A DNA stretch of 64,000 nt from Actinokineospora baliensis (GTDB lineage Bacteria; Actinomycetota; Actinomycetes; Mycobacteriales; Pseudonocardiaceae), in the NCBI RefSeq assembly GCF_016907695.1, contig NZ_JAFBCK010000001.1, positions 5,692,001 to 5,756,000 of the forward strand. Reading direction: 5' to 3'. Below the pieces are notes generated by a model. That model was not told where the DNA came from. It saw nothing but the letters and a program-made list of their open reading frames with translations, and did not search any database. The number at the start of each line of letters is the position of its first letter. Within the stretch, counting starts at the first letter, position 1. Both the position numbers and the translations under genes were made by a program. This document shows, piece by piece, positions 51,946 through 59,048 of this stretch.

Positions 51946-53358
51946 TCAGCGGCCCTGCAACGCCTTGACGTTGTCGCCGAAGCTCCAACTCTTCGAGCCG
52001 TCCCAGTTGAGGGACCAGGTCATGAGCCCCTTCAGGTTGCCGCTGAAGCTGTTCCAGGACTGCGAGACCAGCGACGGCGTCATGTAGCCGCCACCGGCGC
52101 CCGGCTGCGCGGGCAGACCGGGGACCTGCTTGTCGTAGGGGACCTTGATCGTGGTGCCCTGGATGACCAGGCCCTGGTTGAGGCACTCGGTCTGCTTGAC
52201 GAAGCCCTGGACGGTACCGGCCTGGTACGAGTCACCGGCGCAGCCGTACATGCTCCCGTTGTAGTACTGCATGTTCAGCCACCACAACCGGCCGTTGTCC
52301 GCGTACTTCTTGATGATCGGCAGGTAGGCGCCCCAGATCGAACCGTAGGTGACGCTGCCGCCGGTGACGTAGGCGGTTTCCGGCGCCATTGTCAGACCGA
52401 AGTTCGACGGCATCTGCGCCAGCACACCGTCGATGATGCGGATCAGGTTCGACTGCGAAGCCGACAACTGGTTGATGTTGCCAGCACCGGAAAGACCGGT
52501 CTCGATGTCGATGTCGATCCCGTCGAAGTTGTACTTCTTGAGAATCGGCACGACAGTGGCGACGAACTTGTCCGCGACCGTGCTCGAGTTCAGGTCGATG
52601 CCCGCGGTGGCGCCACCGATCGACATGAGGATCGTCTGGCCCTGCGCCTTGGCCTGGCACATCTCCGCCGGGGTGGACACCTTGACGGTGCTGTCCATCC
52701 CGTCCTCCCACAGCACCGTGCCGTCGGAGCGGATCACCGGGAACGCGGCGTTGAGCACGTTGTAGCCGTGCTGGCGGATCACCGGGTTGGCGATGGAGGT
52801 CCAGCCGAAGGGCGGGTGCACCCCGTTGGAGGCGCCGTCCCAGTTCTCCCAGTAGCCGACGAGGACCTTGCCCGCGGGCTTGGACTTCACCGCGCAGGTC
52901 TCACCACCGGGGTCGGTGGTGGTGGTCGTCGTCGGGGTCGTGGTGGTGGTAGTCGGCGTCGTGGTGGTCGTGGTCGTTGTTGTCGTGGTGGTGGTCGTGG
53001 TGGTCGTCGTCGGCCGCGTGGTCGTGGTCGTCGTGGTGGTGGTCGGGTTGCCGTCGCAGGCGCCCAGGTCCGTCCACAGTGACTTGCTCGCCGCAGGGTT
53101 CCACCCGGCGCCCGGCCACGCGGTGTGCGCGACCCGGGCGCTGTAGAGCCTGCTCTGGTAGGACACCCTGGCCCCGGTGGCGTAACTGGTGCCCTCAGCC
53201 CACGCGGGCGCGTCACACGGCGCCGCCACCGCGGGCGCCGCCTGCCCGTTCCCCGTCACCGCGAGCGTCGTCGTCACGACAACGGCAAAACTGGTAACGA
53301 CCGCGATCACCAATCTCTTGGATCTCACAAATCTCGACGATAAAGAAAAGTTCCACAT
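51946..53358 (-). CDS. Secreted chitinase: CBM5/12, poly-Thr linker, GH18
   Basis: 470 aa. A signal peptide (KRLVIAVVTSFAVVVTTTLA) is followed by a chitin-binding module with APAWAEGTSYATGARVSY and AGWNPAASKSLWTDLGAC. Next is a linker of almost pure threonine with a few prolines, and then a GH18 barrel with KVLVGYWENWDG and the catalytic FDGIDIDIETG (DxxDxDxE). It hydrolyses chitin outside the cell. No clear Shine-Dalgarno precedes ATG 53358; GTG 53328 would also leave a signal peptide. A terminator follows the gene. Typical actinomycete exoenzyme, not part of the polyketide locus. Confidence 0.93.
   Translation of the reverse strand: MWNFSLSSRFVRSKRLVIAVVTSFAVVVTTTLAVTGNGQAAPAVAAPCDAPAWAEGTSYATGARVSYQSRLYSARVAHTAWPGAGWNPAASKSLWTDLGACDGNPTTTTTTTTTRPTTTTTTTTTTTTTTTTTTPTTTTTTPTTTTTTDPGGETCAVKSKPAGKVLVGYWENWDGASNGVHPPFGWTSIANPVIRQHGYNVLNAAFPVIRSDGTVLWEDGMDSTVKVSTPAEMCQAKAQGQTILMSIGGATAGIDLNSSTVADKFVATVVPILKKYNFDGIDIDIETGLSGAGNINQLSASQSNLIRIIDGVLAQMPSNFGLTMAPETAYVTGGSVTYGSIWGAYLPIIKKYADNGRLWWLNMQYYNGSMYGCAGDSYQAGTVQGFVKQTECLNQGLVIQGTTIKVPYDKQVPGLPAQPGAGGGYMTPSLVSQSWNSFSGNLKGLMTWSLNWDGSKSWSFGDNVKALQGR
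52917..53040 (-). repeat. Low-complexity ACC-codon repeat (poly-Thr linker)
   Basis: Inside the chitinase gene, about 40 codons are nearly all ACC or ACG threonine with a few CCG/CGG. In the other frames this gives long Val or His runs that mimic ORFs. Such tracts change length by slippage and are hard to assemble, so the exact length is uncertain. Confidence 0.8.
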
Positions 53359-53610
53359 ACAGTGATTATCATGAAAAACTCAAGGCCCTGTCCATAGGCG
53401 CCCGCCCACGACTCTTCGCCACGCCCAACAGGAAGTGTGAACGCCCCATTTCGCCGCCACTCCCACCCAGCCCCGGCCGCCGCCATGGTACGACTTTCCC
53501 CACCCCCCAGCGACCACTCCACCCCCCAACAACTTGACGAATATTGCCGAATCGCACGCCAACTAATGCGACCATCGAGATACTCGGCGCACGATGGAAC
53601 GCCCCAGCTG

Positions 53611-53648
53611 GGTTGAACTCAACCTAGGGGGCTAGGTAGAGTTCTACC
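53611..53648 (+). promoter_or_regulatory. Tandem 14-bp palindromes at the PadR gene start
   Basis: GGTTGA-AC-TCAACC (53611-53624) and GGTAGA-GT-TCTACC (53635-53648) are two perfect palindromes of the same length, with centres 24 bp apart. The second ends one base before the ATG of the PadR gene. They share the form GGTNGA-N2-TCNACC and are probably the autoregulatory operator of that PadR protein. Confidence 0.68.
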
Positions 53649-53649
53649 C

Positions 53650-53982
53650 ATGCCCGGTCCACGGATGACCCTGCCCACCCAACTGGTCCTGCGCGAGCTC
53701 ATGGCCGACCCGACCCGCGAGCGGTACGGGCTGGAACTGTGCGCGGCGGCGGGCCTGCCCAGCGGCACGATCCACCCGATCTTGGCCCGCCTGGAGCGCG
53801 TCGGGTGGCTGCGCAGCAGCTGGGAGGACGTCGACCCCTCAGCCCAAGGCCGCCCCCGCCGCCGCTACTACCGGCTCGACCCCAACAGCATCGCCCTGGT
53901 CCAGGCCGCGCTCACCCGCGCGGAGGCCTCCACAGCCGCCCTTGCGCGCCTGCGCCCCGGCCTGGCCGGAGGCGCCCAGTGA
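53650..53982 (+). CDS. PadR-like winged-helix regulator
   Basis: 110 aa, with LPTQLVLRELMADPTRERYGLEL and then GLPSGTIHPILARLERVGWL and the wing RPRRRYYRLDP. This is a PadR/MarR-type domain without the long C-terminal dimerisation helix seen in larger PadR proteins. Its GTGA stop overlaps the next gene. Many actinobacterial PadR genes are coupled to a membrane or unknown protein they control, as here. Two palindromes sit directly upstream. Confidence 0.85.
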   Translation: MPGPRMTLPTQLVLRELMADPTRERYGLELCAAAGLPSGTIHPILARLERVGWLRSSWEDVDPSAQGRPRRRYYRLDPNSIALVQAALTRAEASTAALARLRPGLAGGAQ

Positions 53983-54662
53983 GCTACCCACTAGGCGAGC
54001 AGGCAGCTGTCGGCACTTTGATCGGCCTGCTCTGGGAGATGCACAGCCACATAGAAACCGTTATCGAAGACCTCGAACCAGTGGTTCCCGTGGGCGCGGC
54101 CTTGGCTGACGCGATCGCGGGCGACCAGGACAAGCTGCGCTGTGCCAATACCGCACTCTCCGACCTGATAGATCAGGTCATCGCACACCGACACAACCAA
54201 TCGGTGGTAGCGAAGATCGTCGTGGACAACTTCGGACCCAACGAGCAAAGCCCCAAACCCGTGCTGCAGGAGCCCCGCAACCACCTCCAGGTGGAGCTAT
54301 TCCGAGCGATCAGGGTCACCGAGGTCGAGCTTGAAGCGCATTTGTGGTCCCTGGAACGCTGTTTCCAGATCGCCCGCTCGTGGGCAGGCAAGCTGCTCGA
54401 TCGCGAGGAGCCCCAGGCCATTGATCCCCAGATACGGGTAACCGCAACCTGTGCCCGGCTGACCTCGTGGGCGGCTCGCCTTCTGCCCCGAGCCGAGCGT
54501 GCCGACTACCAAGAGCTTTTCCAGGCGGAGCTGTTCGAGATCGCCGAGACCGGGTCATGGCGAACTCAGCTGAGCTACGCGGTTCGGGTCTTGCTGCACG
54601 CCGTGGCGTTGCGGCGGGAGCTCCAGAAGGCGCCTACCCGGGCTGGTGAGCGGGTGTGGTGA
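53979..54662 (+). CDS. Unknown 227-aa protein coupled to PadR
   Basis: I do not recognise this protein. It is soluble and helical at the N-terminus (GLLWEMHSHIETVIEDLEPVV), with a central EVELEAHLWSLERCFQIARSW. Its C-terminal 100 residues (RVTATCARLTSWAARLLPRAERADYQELFQAEL) resemble the small helical domain found in actinobacterial proteins encoded beside PadR regulators. GTG 53979 overlaps the PadR stop and its own stop overlaps the next start, giving a three-gene operon. No catalytic motif is visible. Confidence 0.6.
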   Translation: MSYPLGEQAAVGTLIGLLWEMHSHIETVIEDLEPVVPVGAALADAIAGDQDKLRCANTALSDLIDQVIAHRHNQSVVAKIVVDNFGPNEQSPKPVLQEPRNHLQVELFRAIRVTEVELEAHLWSLERCFQIARSWAGKLLDREEPQAIDPQIRVTATCARLTSWAARLLPRAERADYQELFQAELFEIAETGSWRTQLSYAVRVLLHAVALRRELQKAPTRAGERVW

Positions 54663-54895
54663 CTCGCGCGCACCCCCACGGCCTGGTCGGGTACGTCGTG
54701 GACGACCCTGGGCGCACCGACCGCGCGCTCCGGTTGCTGCGTTGGGCGGCGGCGATCGCCGTCCTGATGGTGGCGGCGGTGGTGGGGGTCGTGCTCACGC
54801 TGGGCGCTTCGGTCGGGGTCGCCACTGTAGGTGCGATCGCGGCAGGGATCTGGACGCGTCGTCGCGGGAGGCGGGTCAGGCGGTCTGCGGCCTAG
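54659..54895 (+). CDS. Small membrane protein, 78 aa
   Basis: A short protein with two adjacent hydrophobic helices (AAAIAVLMVAAVVGVVLTL and VGVATVGAIAAGIW) and a basic C-terminus (RRRGRRVRRS). GTG 54659 overlaps the stop of the upstream unknown gene. It is the third gene of the PadR operon and probably sits in the cytoplasmic membrane. Function unknown. Confidence 0.6.
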   Translation: MTRAHPHGLVGYVVDDPGRTDRALRLLRWAAAIAVLMVAAVVGVVLTLGASVGVATVGAIAAGIWTRRRGRRVRRSAA

Positions 54896-54904
54896 AGTCG
54901 GGGG

Positions 54905-55711
54905 GTGGTGGACACGGCTCTGGTCTCCTGGCTGCTCGACTCCGATCCGGCGTTGCGGTGGCAGGTCGAGCGCGATCTGCTGGATGCGCCACCGGCCGCC
55001 TGGCGGGCGACGCGGACGCGGGTTTCGACCGAGGGGTTCGGGGCTCGGCTGCTCGCGCTGCAGGACGACGACGGGCAGTGGGCGGGTGGGGCGTACTTCC
55101 CGGCGGGCAGTTCGGGTGCTACTGCCGAGGGCCAGCCGTGGACGGCTACCACGTGGGCGCTGGATTCCTTGCGGGAATGGGGGGTGGACGCCAGCGCGCT
55201 GGGGGGTACGGCAGAGTTGCTCGCCGAGAACTGCCGTTGGGAGTACGACGATCTTCCCTATTGGGGTGGGGAAGTCGACTGTTGCATCAACGGGCTCAGG
55301 CTCGCGAACGGGGTGTGGCTCGGGGTTGATGTCTCTGGGTTGGTGGACTCGTTCCGCGAGCACCAACTGCCTGACGGCGGGTGGAACTGCGAGTGGGTCG
55401 AGGGTTCGCAGCGGTCGTCGTTCCATTCGACGGTGAATGCGTTGAAGGGGTTGTTGGCCGCGGGCGACGGCACGCGCGAAATGAGACGAGCCGGGGAGGA
55501 GTACCTGCTGCGGCGCGGGCTGTTCCGCAGGCTGTCGACCGGCGAGGCGATCGTGCGGGCGGCTCGGCGACCGGACGGGACGTGGGTGCAGGCTCGGCGG
55601 CACCCGGGGCAGGTGTGGTTCGAGGTCGACGTCGCGGCGGGTGAGGCGTCGAAGTGGTTGACGTTGTACGGGACCCGGGTGCTGCGGTGGTGGGACGGCC
55701 CGAACGGGTAA
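54905..55711 (+). CDS. Alpha/alpha-toroid (squalene cyclase/prenyltransferase-like) protein
   Basis: 268 aa. Repeats of the QW-like type are visible: LLALQDDDGQWAGGAYF, GEVDCCINGLRLANG and HQLPDGGWNCEW with SSFHSTVNALKGL. These belong to the terpenoid cyclase/prenyltransferase alpha-alpha toroid fold. The protein is too short for a hopene cyclase, and the catalytic DxDD motif is absent, so it is not a terpene cyclase in the usual sense. Similar short proteins are common and uncharacterised in actinobacteria. It starts 9 bp after the small membrane protein and may belong to that operon. Confidence 0.7.
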   Translation: MVDTALVSWLLDSDPALRWQVERDLLDAPPAAWRATRTRVSTEGFGARLLALQDDDGQWAGGAYFPAGSSGATAEGQPWTATTWALDSLREWGVDASALGGTAELLAENCRWEYDDLPYWGGEVDCCINGLRLANGVWLGVDVSGLVDSFREHQLPDGGWNCEWVEGSQRSSFHSTVNALKGLLAAGDGTREMRRAGEEYLLRRGLFRRLSTGEAIVRAARRPDGTWVQARRHPGQVWFEVDVAAGEASKWLTLYGTRVLRWWDGPNG

Positions 55712-55726
55712 GTGCGGTGGCCGCTG

Positions 55727-56641
55727 TCACGCGCCCAAGAGGCGCATCACCGCGCGGATGTCGTTGAGGCGACCGGCCACTTGGTGGTACGGACCGGTGC
55801 CGTGGAGGTAGCGGGCGCCGTGGTGGGCGATGGCTTCGAAGAGAACCATGATCACGCCGACGAGGGTGGCGTCGACGGTCAGCGGCGTCCACCCGGCGGA
55901 GCGGTAGGCGTCGAGGAGGTGGTCGAGGGTGGCGCGTGGGTCGGGGGCGCTGGACCTGAACACGACTGTGTGGGCCATGGTGGCGACATCGGACAGGGGG
56001 TGGTCCTCGCGGGCGTTGTCCCAGTCGATAGCACCGGTGAGGCGGGTGGGTGCGTCGGCGATGAGGAGGTTCGGGTTGGACGGGTCGCCGTGGGTCAAGA
56101 GCAGGGGCGTTCGGATGGTCGGCAAGGCGGCCGAGGCGATGTCGAGCGCGGCTTGAGCGGTGCGCAGGTCCTCGGGGCTGAAGTCGAGGCGGGCGGCCAA
56201 GGCGGCGCCGTCCAGGCACAGCTGCGCCAAGGAATCGCCCGACGTGGCCAGGCTCGGCGGGATCGCGGCCAGTCCACTGTGCAGGGTCCCCAGGCCGGTG
56301 GCGACGGCGGTCATGTCGGCCAGGTTCGACGGATCGGGGTGGCGGCCGCCGATGTGGCGGGTCAGCCACCAGAGGCGGTCTCCTAGTTCCACAACGGGTC
56401 CGTCGGTGGACCGCACGAACTCGGGTACCGCGATCTCCAGGTCCCGGGAGAGCCGGGCCAGCAAGGTCGCGAGGCGGGTCACCCGGTCACGGGCACTCGC
56501 GTGTTCGCTCGACAGCCAGTACTCCCCCACCCGCCAGGTCGCCTTGTTCACCCCCAGAACCACCCGCTCCGGCACGGCGTTCACCCGCCAAGCGCGCAGC
56601 ACGCGCCACGCCAACTCGTCCAGGTCCGGTCCGCGATTCAA
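55727..56641 (-). CDS. Aminoglycoside phosphotransferase-fold kinase
   Basis: About 304 aa with LLLTHGDPSNPNLLI (catalytic loop HGDxxxxN) and TGAIDWDNA (metal-binding DxD-like). An N-lobe is seen in RVVLGVNKATWRVGEYWLS. This is the APH/choline kinase fold; the substrate is unknown and resistance cannot be assumed. The start is uncertain. TTG 56641 lies just inside the conserved region, while longer frames run into an inverted-repeat element (56651-56790), whose translation is not conserved in appearance. The element may have displaced the original 5' end or promoter. Confidence 0.75.
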   Translation of the reverse strand: MNRGPDLDELAWRVLRAWRVNAVPERVVLGVNKATWRVGEYWLSSEHASARDRVTRLATLLARLSRDLEIAVPEFVRSTDGPVVELGDRLWWLTRHIGGRHPDPSNLADMTAVATGLGTLHSGLAAIPPSLATSGDSLAQLCLDGAALAARLDFSPEDLRTAQAALDIASAALPTIRTPLLLTHGDPSNPNLLIADAPTRLTGAIDWDNAREDHPLSDVATMAHTVVFRSSAPDPRATLDHLLDAYRSAGWTPLTVDATLVGVIMVLFEAIAHHGARYLHGTGPYHQVAGRLNDIRAVMRLLGA

Positions 56642-56650
56642 CTGCGGGCT

Positions 56651-56790
56651 CGATGCGGTGGACCTGTTTTGCGTGGGGCCCCTACGACAGCCGTGGCAGG
56701 ACCGCAAAGCAGGGGCCGAAAAGCATGGCCCTGTCCGCGCAGGAACGCTACGACTGCCGCACCCCCACACAAAACAGGTCCACCCCATCG
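56651..56790. mobile_element. 140-bp inverted-repeat element (MITE-like)
   Basis: A 28-base arm at 56651-56678 beginning CGATGCGGTGGACC and its reverse complement at 56763-56790 match at 26 of 28 positions. They enclose 84 bp with an internal direct repeat CTACGAC(A/T)GCCG (56682 and 56748). No ORF inside is credible. The structure resembles a miniature inverted-repeat element or a dispersed palindromic repeat. It abuts the 5' end of the phosphotransferase gene. No target-site duplication was found by eye. Confidence 0.55.
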
Positions 56791-56871
56791 AGCAGATGGC
56801 ACCAGCGACTCCCGGGAGCGGTGGCCAGCTTGGGTGGGCTGACTCGGTGGGTCGGTTTGGTTCGGCACCGG

Positions 56872-57837
56872 TCAGACCAGGCCTCGGCGGGAGGCTTGGA
56901 TCCCGGCTTGGAACCGCGTGGTGGCGTCGAGTTCGGCCAAGAGCGCGGTCATGCGGCGGGTCATGGTGCGTTGGGTGATGTTGAGCGAGCGCATGATCGC
57001 GGCGTCCTTGCGGCCCGCGGCGAGCAGGGCCAGCATCTCCTTGTCGCGGTGGGTGCCGCGCAGGGCGGTGCCGATGGGGGTGGCCCGTTCCCACAGCAGG
57101 TCGAAGCAGGCGACCAGGGCGACCAGCAGCGGCGACCGGTGCACGACGATGCGGGCACCGGTTTCGGATTCCTCGAAGCTGAGCGGGAGCAGGGCGACCC
57201 GGCGGTCGGCGATCATCATCTTCAGCCGGACTTCCGGTAGGGCCCTGGCCTGCTCACCCGCCTCGGTGTAGGTGGTGACCTCGGCGAGGCGGACGGGGTC
57301 GTCGAGGACCGGCAGGTGGTAGATCGTGCGGTACGCGACGCCGCGGCGTAGGCCCTGGAGTTCGGTGATGTTGAGTTCGGGGGCGCCGCCGAGGTAGGGC
57401 GGGCAGTCGACGATCAGGACCTCTTCCTGGGCGGCGAGCTGCAGCTGGGCGATGTGGTGGCGGACGGCGGGGCCGCCCTCGATCAGTTCGACGAGATCCC
57501 CCGGCGCGCCTCGGGGGGCCTGTTCGTAGGTGCTGGCCAGCACTCGGGCAGTCGCTCGGAGCCGGTCGAGCTCCTCGGCGCGGCGCAGGGCCAAGGCGTC
57601 GAGGGCAACCTGCGGGGGCGCGGGCACGTACCGGGCGGGGCGGCAGGCGAGGCGGGCGACGAGACCGGCGTCGACCAGGTTCGCCAGTGCGCGGGCCAGG
57701 CCACTGCTGGACATGTCCAGTTCGGCGGCGAGGTGGCGGGCGTCGGACCGGGGGTGGCTCAGCAGCTCCAGGTAGACGGCGCCCTCCGCGGGGCCGAGGC
57801 CGATCGGCTCCAGGAAGTCGACGTCGAGGGGGTCCAC
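56872..57837 (-). CDS. TrmB-like/LuxR-type transcriptional regulator
   Basis: 321 aa. The N-terminal winged helix is TrmB-like (LGPAEGAVYLELLSHPRSDARHLA, MSSSGLARALANLVDAGLV). A sensor region follows, and a C-terminal LuxR-like helix-turn-helix ends the protein (LLAAGRKDAAIMRSLNITQRTMTRRM). Actinobacteria have many such two-HTH proteins, often linked to secondary metabolism. GTG 57837 is the start. It is divergent from the XRE-type gene across 122 bp, and may regulate it. Confidence 0.85.
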   Translation of the reverse strand: MDPLDVDFLEPIGLGPAEGAVYLELLSHPRSDARHLAAELDMSSSGLARALANLVDAGLVARLACRPARYVPAPPQVALDALALRRAEELDRLRATARVLASTYEQAPRGAPGDLVELIEGGPAVRHHIAQLQLAAQEEVLIVDCPPYLGGAPELNITELQGLRRGVAYRTIYHLPVLDDPVRLAEVTTYTEAGEQARALPEVRLKMMIADRRVALLPLSFEESETGARIVVHRSPLLVALVACFDLLWERATPIGTALRGTHRDKEMLALLAAGRKDAAIMRSLNITQRTMTRRMTALLAELDATTRFQAGIQASRRGLV

Positions 57838-57959
57838 GGGGTCAGTCTAGGTCGGGTGGCCACATCTGGCCTATGGCCGGCGGTGCCCTTCTCGCGGGGT
57901 CGCCGGGCGTCTACCTTGGTGGCCTTCCCGTGCCGGAGCAGGCCGAGTGGGAGTGGGCG

Positions 57960-58859
57960 ATGAACACCGACGTACGACGGGTGCTGCGGACCGGACCGTT
58001 CGAAGTGGCGCTCGACGCCGCCATCGAGGCGTCCGGGCTGACCCTGGAACGGTTGTGCGGCAGGCTGTCCGACCGCGGCATCACGGTGAGCCGCACCGCG
58101 ATCTCGTACTGGCGCAGCGGCCGCAGCAGACCGGAGCGGGCCGAGTCGCTGGTGGCGCTGGGCGCGCTGGAGGAGGTCCTCGGTCTGCCGTCGGCTTCCC
58201 TGGTCGCCCTGCTCGGCGGCCGCAAACCCCGGGGCCGCGGTGTCCGGGCGCCCGGCACGCTGTCGCGGCGCGAGCTGTGGCCGTCGTGCGGGGGGCTGCT
58301 GACCGGCCTGGAGTCCGCGCCCGACGGGCAGGTCGACTACCTGGGCGTGAGCGACGCGCTGGTGGTCGACGAGCGGACCGGGGAACGCAGGCAGCGGACC
58401 AGGTTGGTCATCCGGGCCGCCGCCGACCGGGTGGACCGCTGCGTGGTCTGCCACGAGACCGACGACCCCGTCTTCGAGGCCCCTGAGCTGCTCGGCGTCG
58501 CCTTCGCGCGCCTGGGTCGCGTGCGCCGGGCCCCCGAGACCCGGTCGATGGTGGCCGAGTTCCTCTTCGACCGCCCGCTCAACCGCGGCGAGGACACGGT
58601 GATCGAGTACGACCTCCGGTTACCCGCGGGGCAACCGCTGGACCACGTCTACCGCCGCTTCCCGCGCCCGGTCGGCCTGTACACGGTGCAACTGCGCTTC
58701 GTCGGCACCCCGCCGGGCCGGGTCCGCCGCTACGACCGGGCGGGTCTGCGCGGCCCGGAGCAGCACGTCGAGGACCTGTGGTTGGGCGCAGCCGGAACCA
58801 CTTCACTGGTCGCCCCCTCCGTGCGCCCGGGGACGGTGGGCGTGCGCTGGGAACGGTGA
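57960..58859 (+). CDS. XRE-like DNA-binding protein with unknown C-terminal domain
   Basis: 299 aa. Residues 10-80 form a helix-turn-helix (LDAAIEASGLTLERLCGRLSDRGITVSRTAISYW, read as two helices) followed by GRSRPERAESLVALGALEEVL. From about 120 onward is a beta-rich domain (TRLVIRAAADRVDRCVVCHET, EFLFDRPLNRGEDTVIEYDL) whose family I do not know. ATG 57960 is chosen over upstream starts because the conserved part begins there. A hairpin terminator follows directly. Confidence 0.75.
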   Translation: MNTDVRRVLRTGPFEVALDAAIEASGLTLERLCGRLSDRGITVSRTAISYWRSGRSRPERAESLVALGALEEVLGLPSASLVALLGGRKPRGRGVRAPGTLSRRELWPSCGGLLTGLESAPDGQVDYLGVSDALVVDERTGERRQRTRLVIRAAADRVDRCVVCHETDDPVFEAPELLGVAFARLGRVRRAPETRSMVAEFLFDRPLNRGEDTVIEYDLRLPAGQPLDHVYRRFPRPVGLYTVQLRFVGTPPGRVRRYDRAGLRGPEQHVEDLWLGAAGTTSLVAPSVRPGTVGVRWER

Positions 58860-58862
58860 AAC

Positions 58863-58895
58863 GGGCGGGCACCCGAGGTCTTCGGGTACCCGCCC
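58863..58895 (+). terminator. Terminator hairpin after the XRE-like gene
   Basis: GGGCGGGCACCCGA (58863-58876) pairs with TCGGGTACCCGCCC (58882-58895) with a single mismatch and a 5-base loop, three bases after the stop codon. It may also stop transcription from the convergent protease gene. Confidence 0.78.
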
Positions 58896-59008
58896 GCCAT
58901 TCCCGAAGCGCGAACCGGTGGCTGCCCGCAGTCCCTGCCACTGCTGCGACACCCGTCACCGCACAGCGCGACGCGGTGGGCCGATCCGCGGCCGGAAGCC
59001 GCGGCGGT

Positions 59009-59042
59009 CGGGGTGTGGCCGGGATCGTCCGACCACACCCCG
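59009..59042 (-). terminator. Terminator hairpin after the double protease gene
   Basis: CGGGGTGTGG (59009-59018) and CCACACCCCG (59033-59042) are exact complements with a 14-base spacer, 6 bp beyond the stop of the minus-strand protease gene. A smaller 7-bp hairpin (58986-59004) follows. Confidence 0.7.
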
Positions 59043-59048
59043 GATCCG

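Noticed and set aside
52917..53040. CRISPR-like or tandem DNA repeat array
   Set aside because: The repetition is at codon level (ACC/ACG) inside a protein linker, with no spacers or constant repeat unit. No CRISPR array was seen anywhere in the window.
52868..53146. Plus-strand ORF rich in valine and tryptophan
   Set aside because: It is the antisense of the poly-threonine linker in the chitinase gene and has no independent support.
54905..55711. Terpene (hopene) cyclase
   Set aside because: Only toroid-fold repeats are present, the length is under half of a real cyclase, and no DxDD motif is visible.
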